Shown: in pieces, positions 1 to 8,600 of the stretch | How the letters are laid out: each line of letters starts with the position of its first letter | How positions within the stretch are numbered: position 1 is the first letter of the stretch | From: Candidatus Palauibacter scopulicola | GTDB lineage: Bacteria > Gemmatimonadota > Gemmatimonadetes > Palauibacterales > Palauibacteraceae | Direction: 5' to 3' | Length of the DNA stretch: 64,000 bases | Assembly (NCBI RefSeq): GCF_947581915.1 | Contig: NZ_CANPWG010000010.1 | Location: forward strand, 1-64,000 | Made by a program: the position numbers and the translations under genes | The notes under the pieces: generated by a model | Database searches by the model: none | Told to the model about the DNA's origin: nothing | Seen by the model: the letters and a program-made list of their open reading frames with translations, nothing else

Positions 1-458
1 CTGAAGTCGGAGATGGGCGCGTTCTCGAGTTCCGCGGCGTCCAGGGTCGCGATCGTGTGGCCGAGACGGCGTTTCTCGGTCGCGACACCGGTGCCCGTCA
101 CGACGATCTCGTCCATCTGGACCGCGGTGACGTTCAGAGCAACGTCGAGCGTCGCGGTCGAGCCGGCGGTGACGGTCACGGCTTCGGAGGCCTGACGGTA
201 ACCGACCAGGCGGACGACCACCGTCTACTCGCCGGCGGGAACGTTGAGTAACACGAAGTCCCCGCTGGCGTTGGTAAAGGTCCCGATGCCGGTGCCCTCG
301 ATGAACACCTGCGCGGATGAAAGGGGTCGGAGGGAGCCTTCTTCGGTCACTCTGCCCGCGATGCTGCCCGCTTGGCCGCTCAGGCCGGGTGCGAGGCAGG
401 CGAGCGCAACCAAGGCCACTCCCCATGCACCGATGGTGCGAGACGCGATTCGTTTCAT
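1..458 (-). pseudogene. TonB-dependent outer-membrane receptor, N-terminal part, broken by an in-frame amber codon
   Basis: The reading frame starts at an ATG at 458 with AGGAG just upstream, encodes a signal peptide (MKRIASRTIG..., ending near SGQAG) and enters a carboxypeptidase-regulatory-like domain (IAGRVTEEGSLRPLSSAQV). A TAG codon at 225-227 follows LNVPAGE. Past it the same frame continues without interruption to the window edge as TVVVRLVGYRQASEAVTV, then a DEIVVTGTG TonB-box-like motif and the start of a plug domain. In this family the residue after PAGE is nearly always tyrosine, so TAC or TAT to TAG is the simplest change. Expected role: TonB-driven uptake of a polymer or chelate (SusC/RagA-like). 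The gene runs off the window, so length is unknown. It could be a true pseudogene or a single-base error in the sequence. Confidence 0.75.
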
Positions 459-536
459 GCGGCGCTCCTTGCGCTGGAGGCGATGGAAGCGGCCGAACGA
501 CCCGCCCCCGATTCCGCCAACTCGTTCCACAATCCG

Positions 537-1583
537 TTATTGATAATGAGATTCCGGCGCTCCCGCCAGCCAGTCCTCGATGAGGCGGCGGGAGATCGAG
601 ACGCGACCCGGGAGCCGGAGGCCGATCTCGCGGCGGCGGGCAAAATCAGCGCGCTCGAACCAGCGCGCATCGACGAGTTCCTGCCGCGCGACGGTGAGTT
701 CGCCGCCCACGCGCTCGGCCCGGAAGCCGAGCATCAGCGATGCCGGGAAGGGCCACGGCTGGGACGAGCGATATCGGACCGATGCCACCTCGATCCCCGA
801 CTCTTCCCTGACCTCGCGGACGACGGCCTCCGACAGGCTCTCGCCCGGCTCCACGAACCCGGCCAGCGTGGAGTAAACGCCCTCCGGCCAGATGTCCTTC
901 CGCCCGAGCAGACAGCGGTCGCCGTCGGTCACGAGGACGATGATGGCCGGATCCGTGCGCGGAAAATGGTCGACGCCGCACGCTTCGTCGGCGCAGCGCC
1001 GGACATGTCCTCCCTGCTCCGGCCGGGTGGGAGCGCCGCACGAGCCGCAGAAGCGGTGCCGGCGACTCCAGGTGACGATCGCCCGGGCGTAGGCCAGGAG
1101 CGAGCCGTCTCCCTGCCCCAGCATCGCCCCCACGCCGCGGAGATCGAGGAACTTCCCCGCCCCGTCGAGCGAGCCGTCGGTAGGCGGCCCTTCCCCTGCC
1201 CCCCCGGCTTCCCCGGCTTCCCCGGCTTCTCCGGACACGTCGGCGGCGAAGAGCGCGCGGCCACCGTCCCGTCCCCCTTCGAGTCCGAGAAAGATCCATT
1301 CTTCAGGTGGTGCCGAGGCGGAGGCTGCGAGTTCAGGCGGAAGGAGTACCGGCCGGTAGGCCAGGCCGTCCGCTTTCGCCGCGACTTCCCGCGCCGTTTG
1401 GGATACGAGGCTGCGCTCGCGCCACACGGGCACGACGCGCGAGGCCGGATCGGACAACCGGTCGGTGAGCCACCGGGGGTCGGCCCTCAGATGAGTGGCG
1501 CGATCGAGGCCCCCTCCCGCGAAGGGGTTCGGTTTCCGGTGGCCCTCCCCTGCCACGCCCAATAAGATCTCGCCGGCCGACAT
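537..1583 (-). CDS. nudC: NAD+ diphosphatase (NADH pyrophosphatase), Nudix family
   Basis: 348 residues. It hydrolyses NAD(H) to NMN(H) and AMP, and family members also act on NAD-capped RNA. The N-terminal NPFAGGGLDRATHLR stretch (about 19-33) is typical of the family. A zinc ribbon has Cys179, Cys182, Cys197 and Cys202. The Nudix box spans about 242-264 (GFVEPGES...REVREESGI), and the diagnostic SQPWPFP motif lies at 274-280. A low-complexity Gly-Glu-Ala insert near 118-132 separates the N-terminal and zinc domains and is encoded by a short tandem repeat near 1195-1240. The ATG at 1583 was chosen because the conserved N-terminus begins soon after it; no strong ribosome site precedes it. Divergent from the HAD gene, with 30 bases between the start codons. 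Confidence 0.93.
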   Translation of the reverse strand: MSAGEILLGVAGEGHRKPNPFAGGGLDRATHLRADPRWLTDRLSDPASRVVPVWRERSLVSQTAREVAAKADGLAYRPVLLPPELAASASAPPEEWIFLGLEGGRDGGRALFAADVSGEAGEAGEAGGAGEGPPTDGSLDGAGKFLDLRGVGAMLGQGDGSLLAYARAIVTWSRRHRFCGSCGAPTRPEQGGHVRRCADEACGVDHFPRTDPAIIVLVTDGDRCLLGRKDIWPEGVYSTLAGFVEPGESLSEAVVREVREESGIEVASVRYRSSQPWPFPASLMLGFRAERVGGELTVARQELVDARWFERADFARRREIGLRLPGRVSISRRLIEDWLAGAPESHYQ

Positions 1584-1613
1584 GGGGGAAACGTAGCGGT
1601 TTCGAGGGAGAGC

Positions 1614-2306
1614 ATGCACAGTTTCGAGGGGACGGCGGGACGGGGCACCCTTCTCACGTTCGATTGCTACGGCACGTTGATCGACTGGGAGGGCGGGATT
1701 CTCGCGGCGCTCCGAGCCGCGTACCCGGAGGCGGCCGCGGTGGAGGATGAGCGGCTCCTTGGCGAGTTCCACGCGGCCCAGAACCGGCTCAAGACGAGCG
1801 AGTATCGCCCCTACCGGCAGCTGCTCACGGAGACCTCGGTGGAAGTCGCGCGCGCGAACGCGTGGAACACGGAGGACGGGTTCGCGGCCGGCGTCCCCGC
1901 GAGCATTCCCTTCTGGCGGCCCTTCCCCGACACGAATCCGGCGCTCTCGCGCCTCGCCGCGGCGGGCGTCACGCTGGGGATCCTCTCGAACATCGACGAC
2001 GACCTGCTCGCCGGGACGCTGAAGCACTTCGAGGTCGAGTTCGGCCTCCTCGGCACGGCGCAGCGGCTGCGCAGCTACAAGCCGGCCGCGGCGCACTTCG
2101 AGCGCGGACGGGAGTGGGCCGCCGGCTTCGACCGGTGGCTGCACGTGGCGCAGAGCCTCTTCCACGACGTGGTCCCCGCGACCGCGCTCGGAGTCCCCGT
2201 GCTGTGGGTCAACCGCAAGGGCGAGTCCCGCCCGGACGACGCCGACCCCGTACACATCGCGCCCGACCTGGCCATGACGGCGGAGTGGCTCCTGTCGCCG
2301 GCCTGA
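1614..2306 (+). CDS. HAD-superfamily hydrolase, haloacid dehalogenase-like
   Basis: 230 residues. Motif I is FDCYGTLID with the nucleophile Asp17; a tyrosine at the second-acid position, as in DCYGT, is typical of the L-2-haloacid dehalogenase subgroup rather than phosphatases. Motif II is in GILSNIDDD, and the motif III lysine is in YKPAAAHF. The C-terminal motif (QSLFHDVVPATALGV) has the usual H-D spacing of this subgroup. A GAGGGAGA ribosome site precedes the ATG. Cytosolic. The actual substrate is unknown, because many proteins of this subgroup do not dehalogenate. Starts 30 bases from the divergent nudC, so the two promoters must overlap. Confidence 0.85.
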   Translation: MHSFEGTAGRGTLLTFDCYGTLIDWEGGILAALRAAYPEAAAVEDERLLGEFHAAQNRLKTSEYRPYRQLLTETSVEVARANAWNTEDGFAAGVPASIPFWRPFPDTNPALSRLAAAGVTLGILSNIDDDLLAGTLKHFEVEFGLLGTAQRLRSYKPAAAHFERGREWAAGFDRWLHVAQSLFHDVVPATALGVPVLWVNRKGESRPDDADPVHIAPDLAMTAEWLLSPA

Positions 2307-2355
2307 CGTCGAGATTTTGCCGCACGCTTCCCTGCAGGTCGTCCCCGACCTAGAA

Positions 2356-2382
2356 TTAGACCAGTCGTATCGTCTGGTCTAA
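2356..2382. promoter_or_regulatory. inverted-repeat operator in front of the toxin-antitoxin pair
   Basis: TTAGACCAG at 2356-2364 and its exact reverse complement CTGGTCTAA at 2374-2382 flank a 9-base spacer. A TAGAAT hexamer (2351-2356) that could serve as a -10 box touches the left arm. The site lies 15 bases before the antitoxin ATG. Type II antitoxins of the Phd/VapB kind commonly bind such repeats to repress their own operon, so autoregulation is likely; this is inference from position and symmetry. Confidence 0.7.
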
Positions 2383-2397
2383 CCTTCGGAGGCTGGC

Positions 2398-2646
2398 ATG
2401 GACCACATTGGGGCTTACGAGGCCAAGACCCACCTGGCGCAGCTCCTGGACCGCGTGGCGGCGGGAGAATCTCTCACGATCACCCGACACGGTCGCCCGG
2501 TCGCCCGGCTGATCCCCGTCGACGAGGACGATCGTGCCCGGGCCCGTGCAGCGGCCCGCCGCATCCTCGAGCGCCGCAAGCGCCTGCCGCACCGCGCGTC
2601 GATCGCGGAACTCATCGAAACGATCCATGAAGGGCACAGATATTGA
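2398..2646 (+). CDS. type II antitoxin, Phd/YefM-like
   Basis: 82 residues. The N-terminal half (IGAYEAKTHLAQLLDRVAAGE, then ITRHGRPVARLIPV) is the classic Phd/YefM DNA-binding fold in which the AK-L--LL pattern and GRPVARL strand are conserved. The charged C-terminal tail (about 45-82) would wrap and neutralise the toxin. GGAGG sits 6-7 bases before the ATG. Its TGA stop shares one base with the ATG of the downstream PIN toxin, so the two are translationally coupled, antitoxin first. It probably also represses the operon through the inverted repeat just upstream. Confidence 0.9.
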   Translation: MDHIGAYEAKTHLAQLLDRVAAGESLTITRHGRPVARLIPVDEDDRARARAAARRILERRKRLPHRASIAELIETIHEGHRY

Positions 2647-3074
2647 TGACGCTCGTCTTGGATGCGTCGGTCGCGCTGTCCTGGTGTCTTGCGGACGAAG
2701 ATGATCCGCTGGCCGAGTTGGCGATGCGCCTGACCCTGGAACACTTCGCCGTCGTCCCTCGGATCTGGTGGTACGAAATCCTGAACGGCCTCACTGTCAA
2801 CAGACGCCGGGAACGCATGAACGAGGATGATGTGCCGGCCACGGTCGCGGACCTCAAGGGAATGCGGATACTGACCGACGAGGAGCACAGCGACGGCGTG
2901 ATCCTCGATCTCGCCTTGCGACGCGGACTCTCCGTCTACGACGCCGCCTATCTTGAGACGGCGCTCCGCCGCTCGCTGCCACTCGCCACGCTCGATGGCC
3001 GACTTCGCCGCGCGGGCGAGGCTGCGGGGGTCACGACGCTCCGGCGACGAGACCGTCCAGGACGTCGCGGGTGA
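2646..3074 (+). CDS. vapC: type II toxin, PIN-domain ribonuclease VapC
   Basis: 142 residues. PIN domain with acidic metal-binding positions Asp6 (LVLDASVALSW), Glu44 (WWYEILN), Asp99 (VYDAAYLETA) and Asp117 (LATLDGRL), the expected set for an Mg2+-dependent RNase. VapC toxins usually cleave tRNA or rRNA when freed from the antitoxin. The ATG at 2646 overlaps the antitoxin stop; a TTG three bases earlier in the same frame is less likely. Its 3' end overlaps the convergent alpha/beta hydrolase gene by 44 bases. A PIN toxin with a Phd-type antitoxin is a common pairing. Confidence 0.92.
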   Translation: MTLVLDASVALSWCLADEDDPLAELAMRLTLEHFAVVPRIWWYEILNGLTVNRRRERMNEDDVPATVADLKGMRILTDEEHSDGVILDLALRRGLSVYDAAYLETALRRSLPLATLDGRLRRAGEAAGVTTLRRRDRPGRRG

Positions 3075-3885
3075 AGCCGTGGAGCTCCCGCCATAGCACT
3101 TCGTGCGAGAAGATGTCGTTGTGCCCCGCCCCGGGGATCTCGAGCCAGCGGCGGGGTCCCCGCAGCGCCTCGAAGACGTCCCGGCTCTGGCCGGGCGGGA
3201 TGACGCGATCCTCCTCGCCGGCGGCGACGAACGTCGGCACCTCGATGCGCGGCGCCCTTTCCAGCGTGTCGAAGCGGTTGTGCAGCCAGTCCAGATACCA
3301 GTCGGGCAGCCACGACAGGCGGTGCCGGGCGATCGCCGCCGTGTCCGTGAACGGCCCGAGCAGGACGACGCCGGCCACCGGGCGGCTCACCGCCAGTTCC
3401 GCGGCCACGGAACTTCCGAGAGAGTTTCCCAGGGGAAGGAGCCGCTCGGGCTCGACGCCCCGCTCCTCCACCAGCCACCGGTACGCCGCTCTGGCGTCCG
3501 CGTAGAGGCCTTCCTCCGAGGGCTTCCCCTCGCTCGCTCCGTAGCCTCGATAGTCGGGCAGGAGGACATCGAGTCCGAGGTTCGAGAGCGCCGCCGCCAC
3601 CGTCCCGCGGTCTCCGAGGTGCCCGGCGTTGCCGTGGAAGTAGATCGCGGTCCCCCGCCTGGACTCCGGCGGGTCTGCGGGAAACCACCACGCGTGCAGT
3701 TCGATCCCGTCCTCGGTCGGGATTCGGACCTCGGTTGCCCGCGGGAATCCCCAGTATCGCGGATGCGTCTCGTGCGGCTGCAGCGTCTCCGGATAGAAGA
3801 CGAAGAAGGGGACGATCCGGGGCATGAAGAGACGGACGACGGCCATCAGACCGACGAGGACGACCACGACGATGAGGAGTTCCAC
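3031..3885 (-). CDS. alpha/beta hydrolase, ABHD13/17-BEM46-like, membrane anchored
   Basis: 284 residues from a GTG at 3885. An N-terminal hydrophobic helix (about 3-28) anchors the protein in the inner membrane. The core has the oxyanion motif HGNAG (84-88), nucleophile elbow GNSLG with Ser155, Asp226 (GEEDRVIPP) and His255 (GAGHND), a complete catalytic triad. Relatives are serine hydrolases or acyl-protein thioesterase-like enzymes; the substrate here cannot be told. The frame stays open far upstream into the nitrilase gene. The GTG keeps the whole membrane helix, but an ATG at 3846 is also possible and neither has a strong ribosome site. It starts 32 bases after the nitrilase-like gene and may be co-transcribed with it. 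Confidence 0.85.
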   Translation of the reverse strand: MELLIVVVVLVGLMAVVRLFMPRIVPFFVFYPETLQPHETHPRYWGFPRATEVRIPTEDGIELHAWWFPADPPESRRGTAIYFHGNAGHLGDRGTVAAALSNLGLDVLLPDYRGYGASEGKPSEEGLYADARAAYRWLVEERGVEPERLLPLGNSLGSSVAAELAVSRPVAGVVLLGPFTDTAAIARHRLSWLPDWYLDWLHNRFDTLERAPRIEVPTFVAAGEEDRVIPPGQSRDVFEALRGPRRWLEIPGAGHNDIFSHEVLWRELHGFTRDVLDGLVAGAS

Positions 3886-3917
3886 GAGCGGGAGCCGGCG
3901 GCGGCGGACGGCCGGAG

Positions 3918-4772
3918 TCAGCGGCCGGGCACGGACGAGGCCGTGGCAAGGCGCTCGGTCCAGCGTGCGTAGACATCGGGGCGGCGGTCGCGCCAGAACA
4001 GCCGCCGGGCGGTCGAGACCGCGCACCGCGAGAGCTCGACGTCGGCGTAGAGAATGGCCTCTTCCCCTTCCGGCGCCCGCGCGAGGACGACGCCCTCGGG
4101 ATCGACCACGAACGACTCGCCGGCGAAGGTGAGGCGGGGCTCCGCGCCGACGCGGTTGGCCAGCGCGGCGAAGTAGCCGTTCTGGAAGGCCGCCACGCGC
4201 ACCTCGGCCTCGAACAGCCCCTCGGGCCACTCCCCGACCGCGCCCGCCTGGGGGATGACGACGAGTTGCGCCCCTCGTTCTCCCAGTCGCCGCATGTACT
4301 CGGGATAGTGGCGGTCGTAGCAGATCGCGACGCCCACGCGTCCCACGGCGGTGTCGTAGACGAGCGCGTCGGTGTCGCCCTTCGCGTAGTAGTGCTGCTC
4401 GTGGAAGCACGCGTATTCGGTGATGTGCATCATCCGCGTCACCCCCAGCAGCGAGCCGTCGGCGTCGAACACGGGCGTGCTGTCGTAGCAACGCCCGTCG
4501 GGCCCGAGTTCGTACTGGTTGAACACCGTGACGAGGCCGAGTTCGGCGGCGTGCGCAGCGATTCGGTCGCAGGTGGGGCCGGGGATCGGCTCCGCGATCC
4601 GCGCGGCGCCGGGGTCGTCCGGCCGCTGCGGGAAGAAGCGGTCGATCGCGAGTTCCGGGAACGCCACGAGACCGGCGCCTTCCGAAGCGGCGCGCCCCAT
4701 CGCATCGAGCGCGCGTTCGAGGTTGCGGGTGCGGTCGGGCCCCGCCGACTGCTGTACAAGTGCGATCTTCAT
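3918..4772 (-). CDS. carbon-nitrogen hydrolase (nitrilase superfamily) lacking the usual catalytic lysine
   Basis: 284 residues. Overall it resembles N-carbamoylputrescine amidase and beta-ureidopropionase, which release ammonia and CO2 from carbamoyl amines. Glu40 (AFPELAID) and Cys151 (AICYDRHYPEYM) of the Glu-Lys-Cys triad are present. Where relatives have Y-R-K-x-H-I, this protein reads T-R-M-M-H-I, so the lysine position is Met114; the nearest lysine is Lys131 in YAKGD. The downstream IPQAGAVGEWPEG segment is well kept, so it does not look like a decaying gene. The ATG at 4772 begins the conserved KIALVQ strand. It is divergent from the YedK-like gene, with 143 bases between starts. Amidase activity is therefore uncertain. 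Confidence 0.82.
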   Translation of the reverse strand: MKIALVQQSAGPDRTRNLERALDAMGRAASEGAGLVAFPELAIDRFFPQRPDDPGAARIAEPIPGPTCDRIAAHAAELGLVTVFNQYELGPDGRCYDSTPVFDADGSLLGVTRMMHITEYACFHEQHYYAKGDTDALVYDTAVGRVGVAICYDRHYPEYMRRLGERGAQLVVIPQAGAVGEWPEGLFEAEVRVAAFQNGYFAALANRVGAEPRLTFAGESFVVDPEGVVLARAPEGEEAILYADVELSRCAVSTARRLFWRDRRPDVYARWTERLATASSVPGR

Positions 4773-4915
4773 CTCGTTTATGTCCTTCGCATGGATCGTT
4801 CGCGGTTCGGGGCAGGCGAATTGCCTCGGTCGCCCGGAACGGAGGATTGTCGGCGCGCGCGCCGGGACCCGCAACGGGGTCCACGGATCGCGTCGGGCTT
4901 CGTTAAGTTGCTCCC

Positions 4916-5656
4916 ATGTGCGGACGATTCAGCCTTCAGACGCCGGTGCCGGACCTGGCCGAACTGTTCGAGGCCGATCCATCGCGGCTCGATGAATGGG
5001 TCGCCCGCTACAACGTGGCGCCCACGGACGAGGTCATCGCGCTGCGGCGAGGGACCGGCGGCCGGGAACTGGTTCCGCTTCGCTGGGGGCTGATTCCGAA
5101 CTGGGCGGAGGATCGCGCGTCGCTCCCGCCGATGATCAACGCCCGCGCCGAGTCGCTCGAAACCCGGCGCGCGTTTCGCGGCCTCGTCATCGACCGGCGC
5201 TGCGCCGTCCTCGCCGACGGTTTCTACGAATGGCGGACGGAGGGCGGCCTGAAGCAGCCGTACTTCATCCGGCGCCGGGACCGGAGACCGATGGCGCTCG
5301 CCGGCCTGTGGGACGTGTGGCGGGGGCCGGGCGGCACGATCCCCTCCTGCACGATCGTCACGACGGACGCGAACGCGCTGCTCGAACCGCTGCACGGCCG
5401 CATGCCGGTCATCCTCGAGGGCGAGGACGCGCAGATGTGGCTCGACCTCGACATCTCCGAGCGCACCATGGAGCCGCTACGGCCGTTCGACGCGGAAGCG
5501 CTGGAGGTGTTCGCGGTCAGCCGCCGGGTGAACCGCGTCGCCGCCGACGATGCGGCCTGCACAGAGCCGCGCGGCGCCCCGATCCGGGAACCGTCAGGCT
5601 GGCGCGACCGCCCCCCGGTCGGCGACGCGCCCCCCGACCAGCTCGCGCTCTTCTAG
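4916..5656 (+). CDS. yedK: SOS response-associated peptidase, YedK/HMCES (SRAP) abasic-site shield
   Basis: 246 residues. SRAP proteins form a thiazolidine crosslink with abasic sites in single-stranded DNA and protect them from cleavage. All catalytic residues are at the same numbers as in E. coli YedK: Cys2 (exposed when Met1 is removed), Asn75 (INARAE), Glu105 (GFYEWR) and His160 (LHGRMP). RYNVAPT (31-37) and RWGLIPNWA also match. The length is slightly above the usual 220 or so because of a Pro-rich tail. Stand-alone gene whose last 4 bases overlap the 3' end of the convergent P-loop protein gene. Confidence 0.95.
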   Translation: MCGRFSLQTPVPDLAELFEADPSRLDEWVARYNVAPTDEVIALRRGTGGRELVPLRWGLIPNWAEDRASLPPMINARAESLETRRAFRGLVIDRRCAVLADGFYEWRTEGGLKQPYFIRRRDRRPMALAGLWDVWRGPGGTIPSCTIVTTDANALLEPLHGRMPVILEGEDAQMWLDLDISERTMEPLRPFDAEALEVFAVSRRVNRVAADDAACTEPRGAPIREPSGWRDRPPVGDAPPDQLALF

Positions 5657-8600
5657 TGCAGGACGTTGCGGGACCGGAGGTGCTGGCTCACCGCGCCGAG
5701 CATGAGCGGTCGAATCCGGTAGCGGGGCCCGGCCGGGTCCGGCGCGTCTCCGGGGGCCTCCTCCTCGGCGGCCTCCCCGTCCGGGCCGATTTCGACCAGG
5801 CGCAGCTCTTCGAGCGACCTGAGCGTGTGGCGGGCGGCGGCGGGCGGGACTCGCATGACTTCGCCGTACTCGGTGAGCGTGAGAGTCCCGTGGTCGAGGA
5901 TCGCCTTGAGGGCGAAGCTCTGGTCGATATCCAGCGTGTCCAGCGACGGTGAGGTCGGGGTCAGAGGACGGACGAGAAGGCTGCCCTCGATCGTCTCGAG
6001 GTCCACGGACCTCAGCCAGTGGAGCAGCGCCAGTCGCACGGAACCGAGCGAAGCGCGGTGGAGCCGCCGGAAGTAGTCGGCCTCGATCAACTGTCGACGC
6101 CTCTGGCTCGTCCGCGCGCGTCGAAGCCGCCGAAGAAGAGCGGCCCGCCCCGCTCGGGGTTCGTCGAACTGGAGCGGGATCCCGCTCCGCCGGTGCCGCG
6201 CGAAGATCGCCTGCCGCAACTCGTCGGCGGTAAGGGGGGACAGCGTCAGGCAGTGCATGTCGCGGACGAACGGCCGGAGGCGTGCGCGGACGATCTGCCA
6301 CGCCGAGGCGTTCAGCGAGACGATCCAGAAGATCCTCGACTCCGTGCGCGCGATGCAGGTCATGAGGCGCTCGAACAGCTCGCCGCCGCCCGGGGCGCGC
6401 AGGTGCAGGAATTCTCCGCCTTCGAGAATCACCGTCCGGGGGATCTCCCCGTCCGGGAGCCGCAGGACCCGGTCGGCGAGCCGGTCGAGGTCGACCGTTT
6501 CCCCGGGTGTTTCCGAGGCTTCGAGGCCGAGCCACGATGCGAGGCGGCGCGCGAACCGGGGTTCGTCGCGCTCCCGTTCACTCAGGATCCGCCTCACGCA
6601 GGCCGGCGAATCCGCCGCAAGACGGGCCGCGACCACGTTCAGCAAACTCGTGGTCCCGACGCCGGGGGGTGAGACCACGATCAACGAACCGGCCCCGCCT
6701 TCCTCCCACGCCCGATGCAACTTCACGATCTCGGTCAGGCTGCGATCCCTCCCGGCCAGGAGTTGGGAATCGGTGAGGGGCTCCAACGAGAACAATCGGC
6801 GGTACACGGCCGGAAGATCCCGGAAGACCTCCGATACCGAAGCCGGCTGGGGAGCATCGGGGTCGGCCGCTCCCTTGATCGGCGGGAGGAGGCCGAGGGC
6901 CCTCGCGACGATTGCGAGGCGTCGCCATCCGGCGCGGACGGCCGACGCAACGGAGGGCTGACGCTCGGCGAGGCGGCTCCGCCACCGTCGCCAGTCCCCG
7001 GCGACCTCGCCCTCGAGGTATGAGCGTGCTCGCAGCAGTTCCGCCGCAAACCCCTCGGCGAGGGCCCGGCGGGTGAGGCGCCCGGTCCCCTCGGCGACCT
7101 CGGCGGCCGCCCGGCGCCCGGCCGTCGCGCTCGCCTCGAACAGGACCTCACGCGTCTGTTCGAGCTTGTCGGCGGCGCGCGTCAGCGCGTTCCCGGCGGG
7201 AGCGATGACCCGACCGCGATCGGGGGGCTCCGACCCGTCGCGCGCATCGGAGAGTTCGGCGAGGGTGACCTCGTATCCGTACGCCGACACCTCGCACGCC
7301 TCCGCCACCTCGGCGCCTGCCCGGTCGAGCGCCCGGGCCATGCCGCCCGGTATCGCGCGGATCCGCTCCATCCTGAACGTGTCGAAGGCCTGGGTTGCGG
7401 CCTCACGGACCTGCACTTGCCGCGCTTCCCGGCCCGGCCGCCGCACGGCTTCGCCGGCGTCGGGGATCTCGTGCAGGGACGCGACCTCGGGCAGGCCTAG
7501 GTTGAGCGCCTCGATCCGTCCGACCGCCCGATCGGCGGCAGCCGTGAGTTCCGCGACGAAGGCCCCGGAGTCGCCCAGCACGTCGGCGGGCCCCGCCAGC
7601 GCCTCGGCGAGTCCGCGCCGCTCGGCCTCAAGCGTCCCTTGCAGGGCCTCGGGTGCGGACGTCAGCTCCGCCACGCGCCGACGACCTTCGTCGAGCGCCG
7701 ACTCGAGCTCCGACATCACCCCGCTCACCCGCTCCATCGTTTCCGCCCAAGCGGTGGCCAGCCGGCCCCCGATGGACGAAATCTCGAGACTCGCTTCGAG
7801 CAGGTTGCGGTACAGTTCCAGCCGGTTGGCGGACTCGCGGGCCCAGCGATCCCAGCCTTCCGCCCATGCCGAATCCGGGTCCCGGTGCCGGGGGTGGGGC
7901 GGATCGCGCGCAACGAACGTGCCGGCGACCGCCACCGTCGCCTTGAGGATCCGGACCGCACGGCGGTCCGCATCGGCGGGTGCGGGTCCGGCGGCCGAGC
8001 CCAGACCGTCCGCCGCCGGCAGGAGTTCGCCCTGAAGCGCCCGGCCCGCCGCCGCCAGCCGGCCCGGGTAGGCGGACGTGCGCCCCCCCTCCGGGTGGAG
8101 GGCCGCCTCGATCCACGCGTCGAAGGCGCGCTCCAGGCCGCCCAGCCAGACGGCCCGCCGGCGCTGACTCACCCGGCAGGCGCGCGCCTGCCGTGGGAAA
8201 ACGACCCCATCGAGGTGCCGCCGGGCGAGGCCGGCGACCGGGACCTCGTGCGTCACCCGCCGCCAGACGATGGGCCGGAGCGCGCGGGCGAGGAGGCGCT
8301 TCGCGTCGATCCCGCCCCGGGCATCGCGCGCGCGTCGGAGCGCATCCGCGGCGAGGGGCACGTCGGCCTTCGCCGGGAGTTCCTCCACGCCCGCCTCCGC
8401 TTCGGCGCGAGCAGCCGACAGCGACGCCCGCAGACCGGCGGCCAGCGGCGCGCGGCGGATGGCCCGACACAACGGCTTCAGGACCTCGTCGGAGGCCGCC
8501 CGGAGGTATCGGTCCGCCGCGTCCGGTCGACGCGACTCCTCCCCGTCTGCACCCCCGGGGCCGACGTCCGCCTCGAGTTCCGCCAGCGCCTTCGCGTGTA

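Noticed and set aside
225..227. TAG read as an amino acid (pyrrolysine-like recoding) in the TonB receptor
   Set aside because: TonB receptors have no such residue and no supporting element is seen; nonsense mutation or error is simpler.
1195..1245. Short CCCCGGCTT-type tandem repeat
   Set aside because: It lies inside nudC and encodes a Gly-Glu-Ala insert; not a mobile or regulatory repeat.
372..1565. 397-codon plus-strand frame opposite nudC
   Set aside because: No recognisable domain; the minus-strand NudC motifs are complete and in the expected order.
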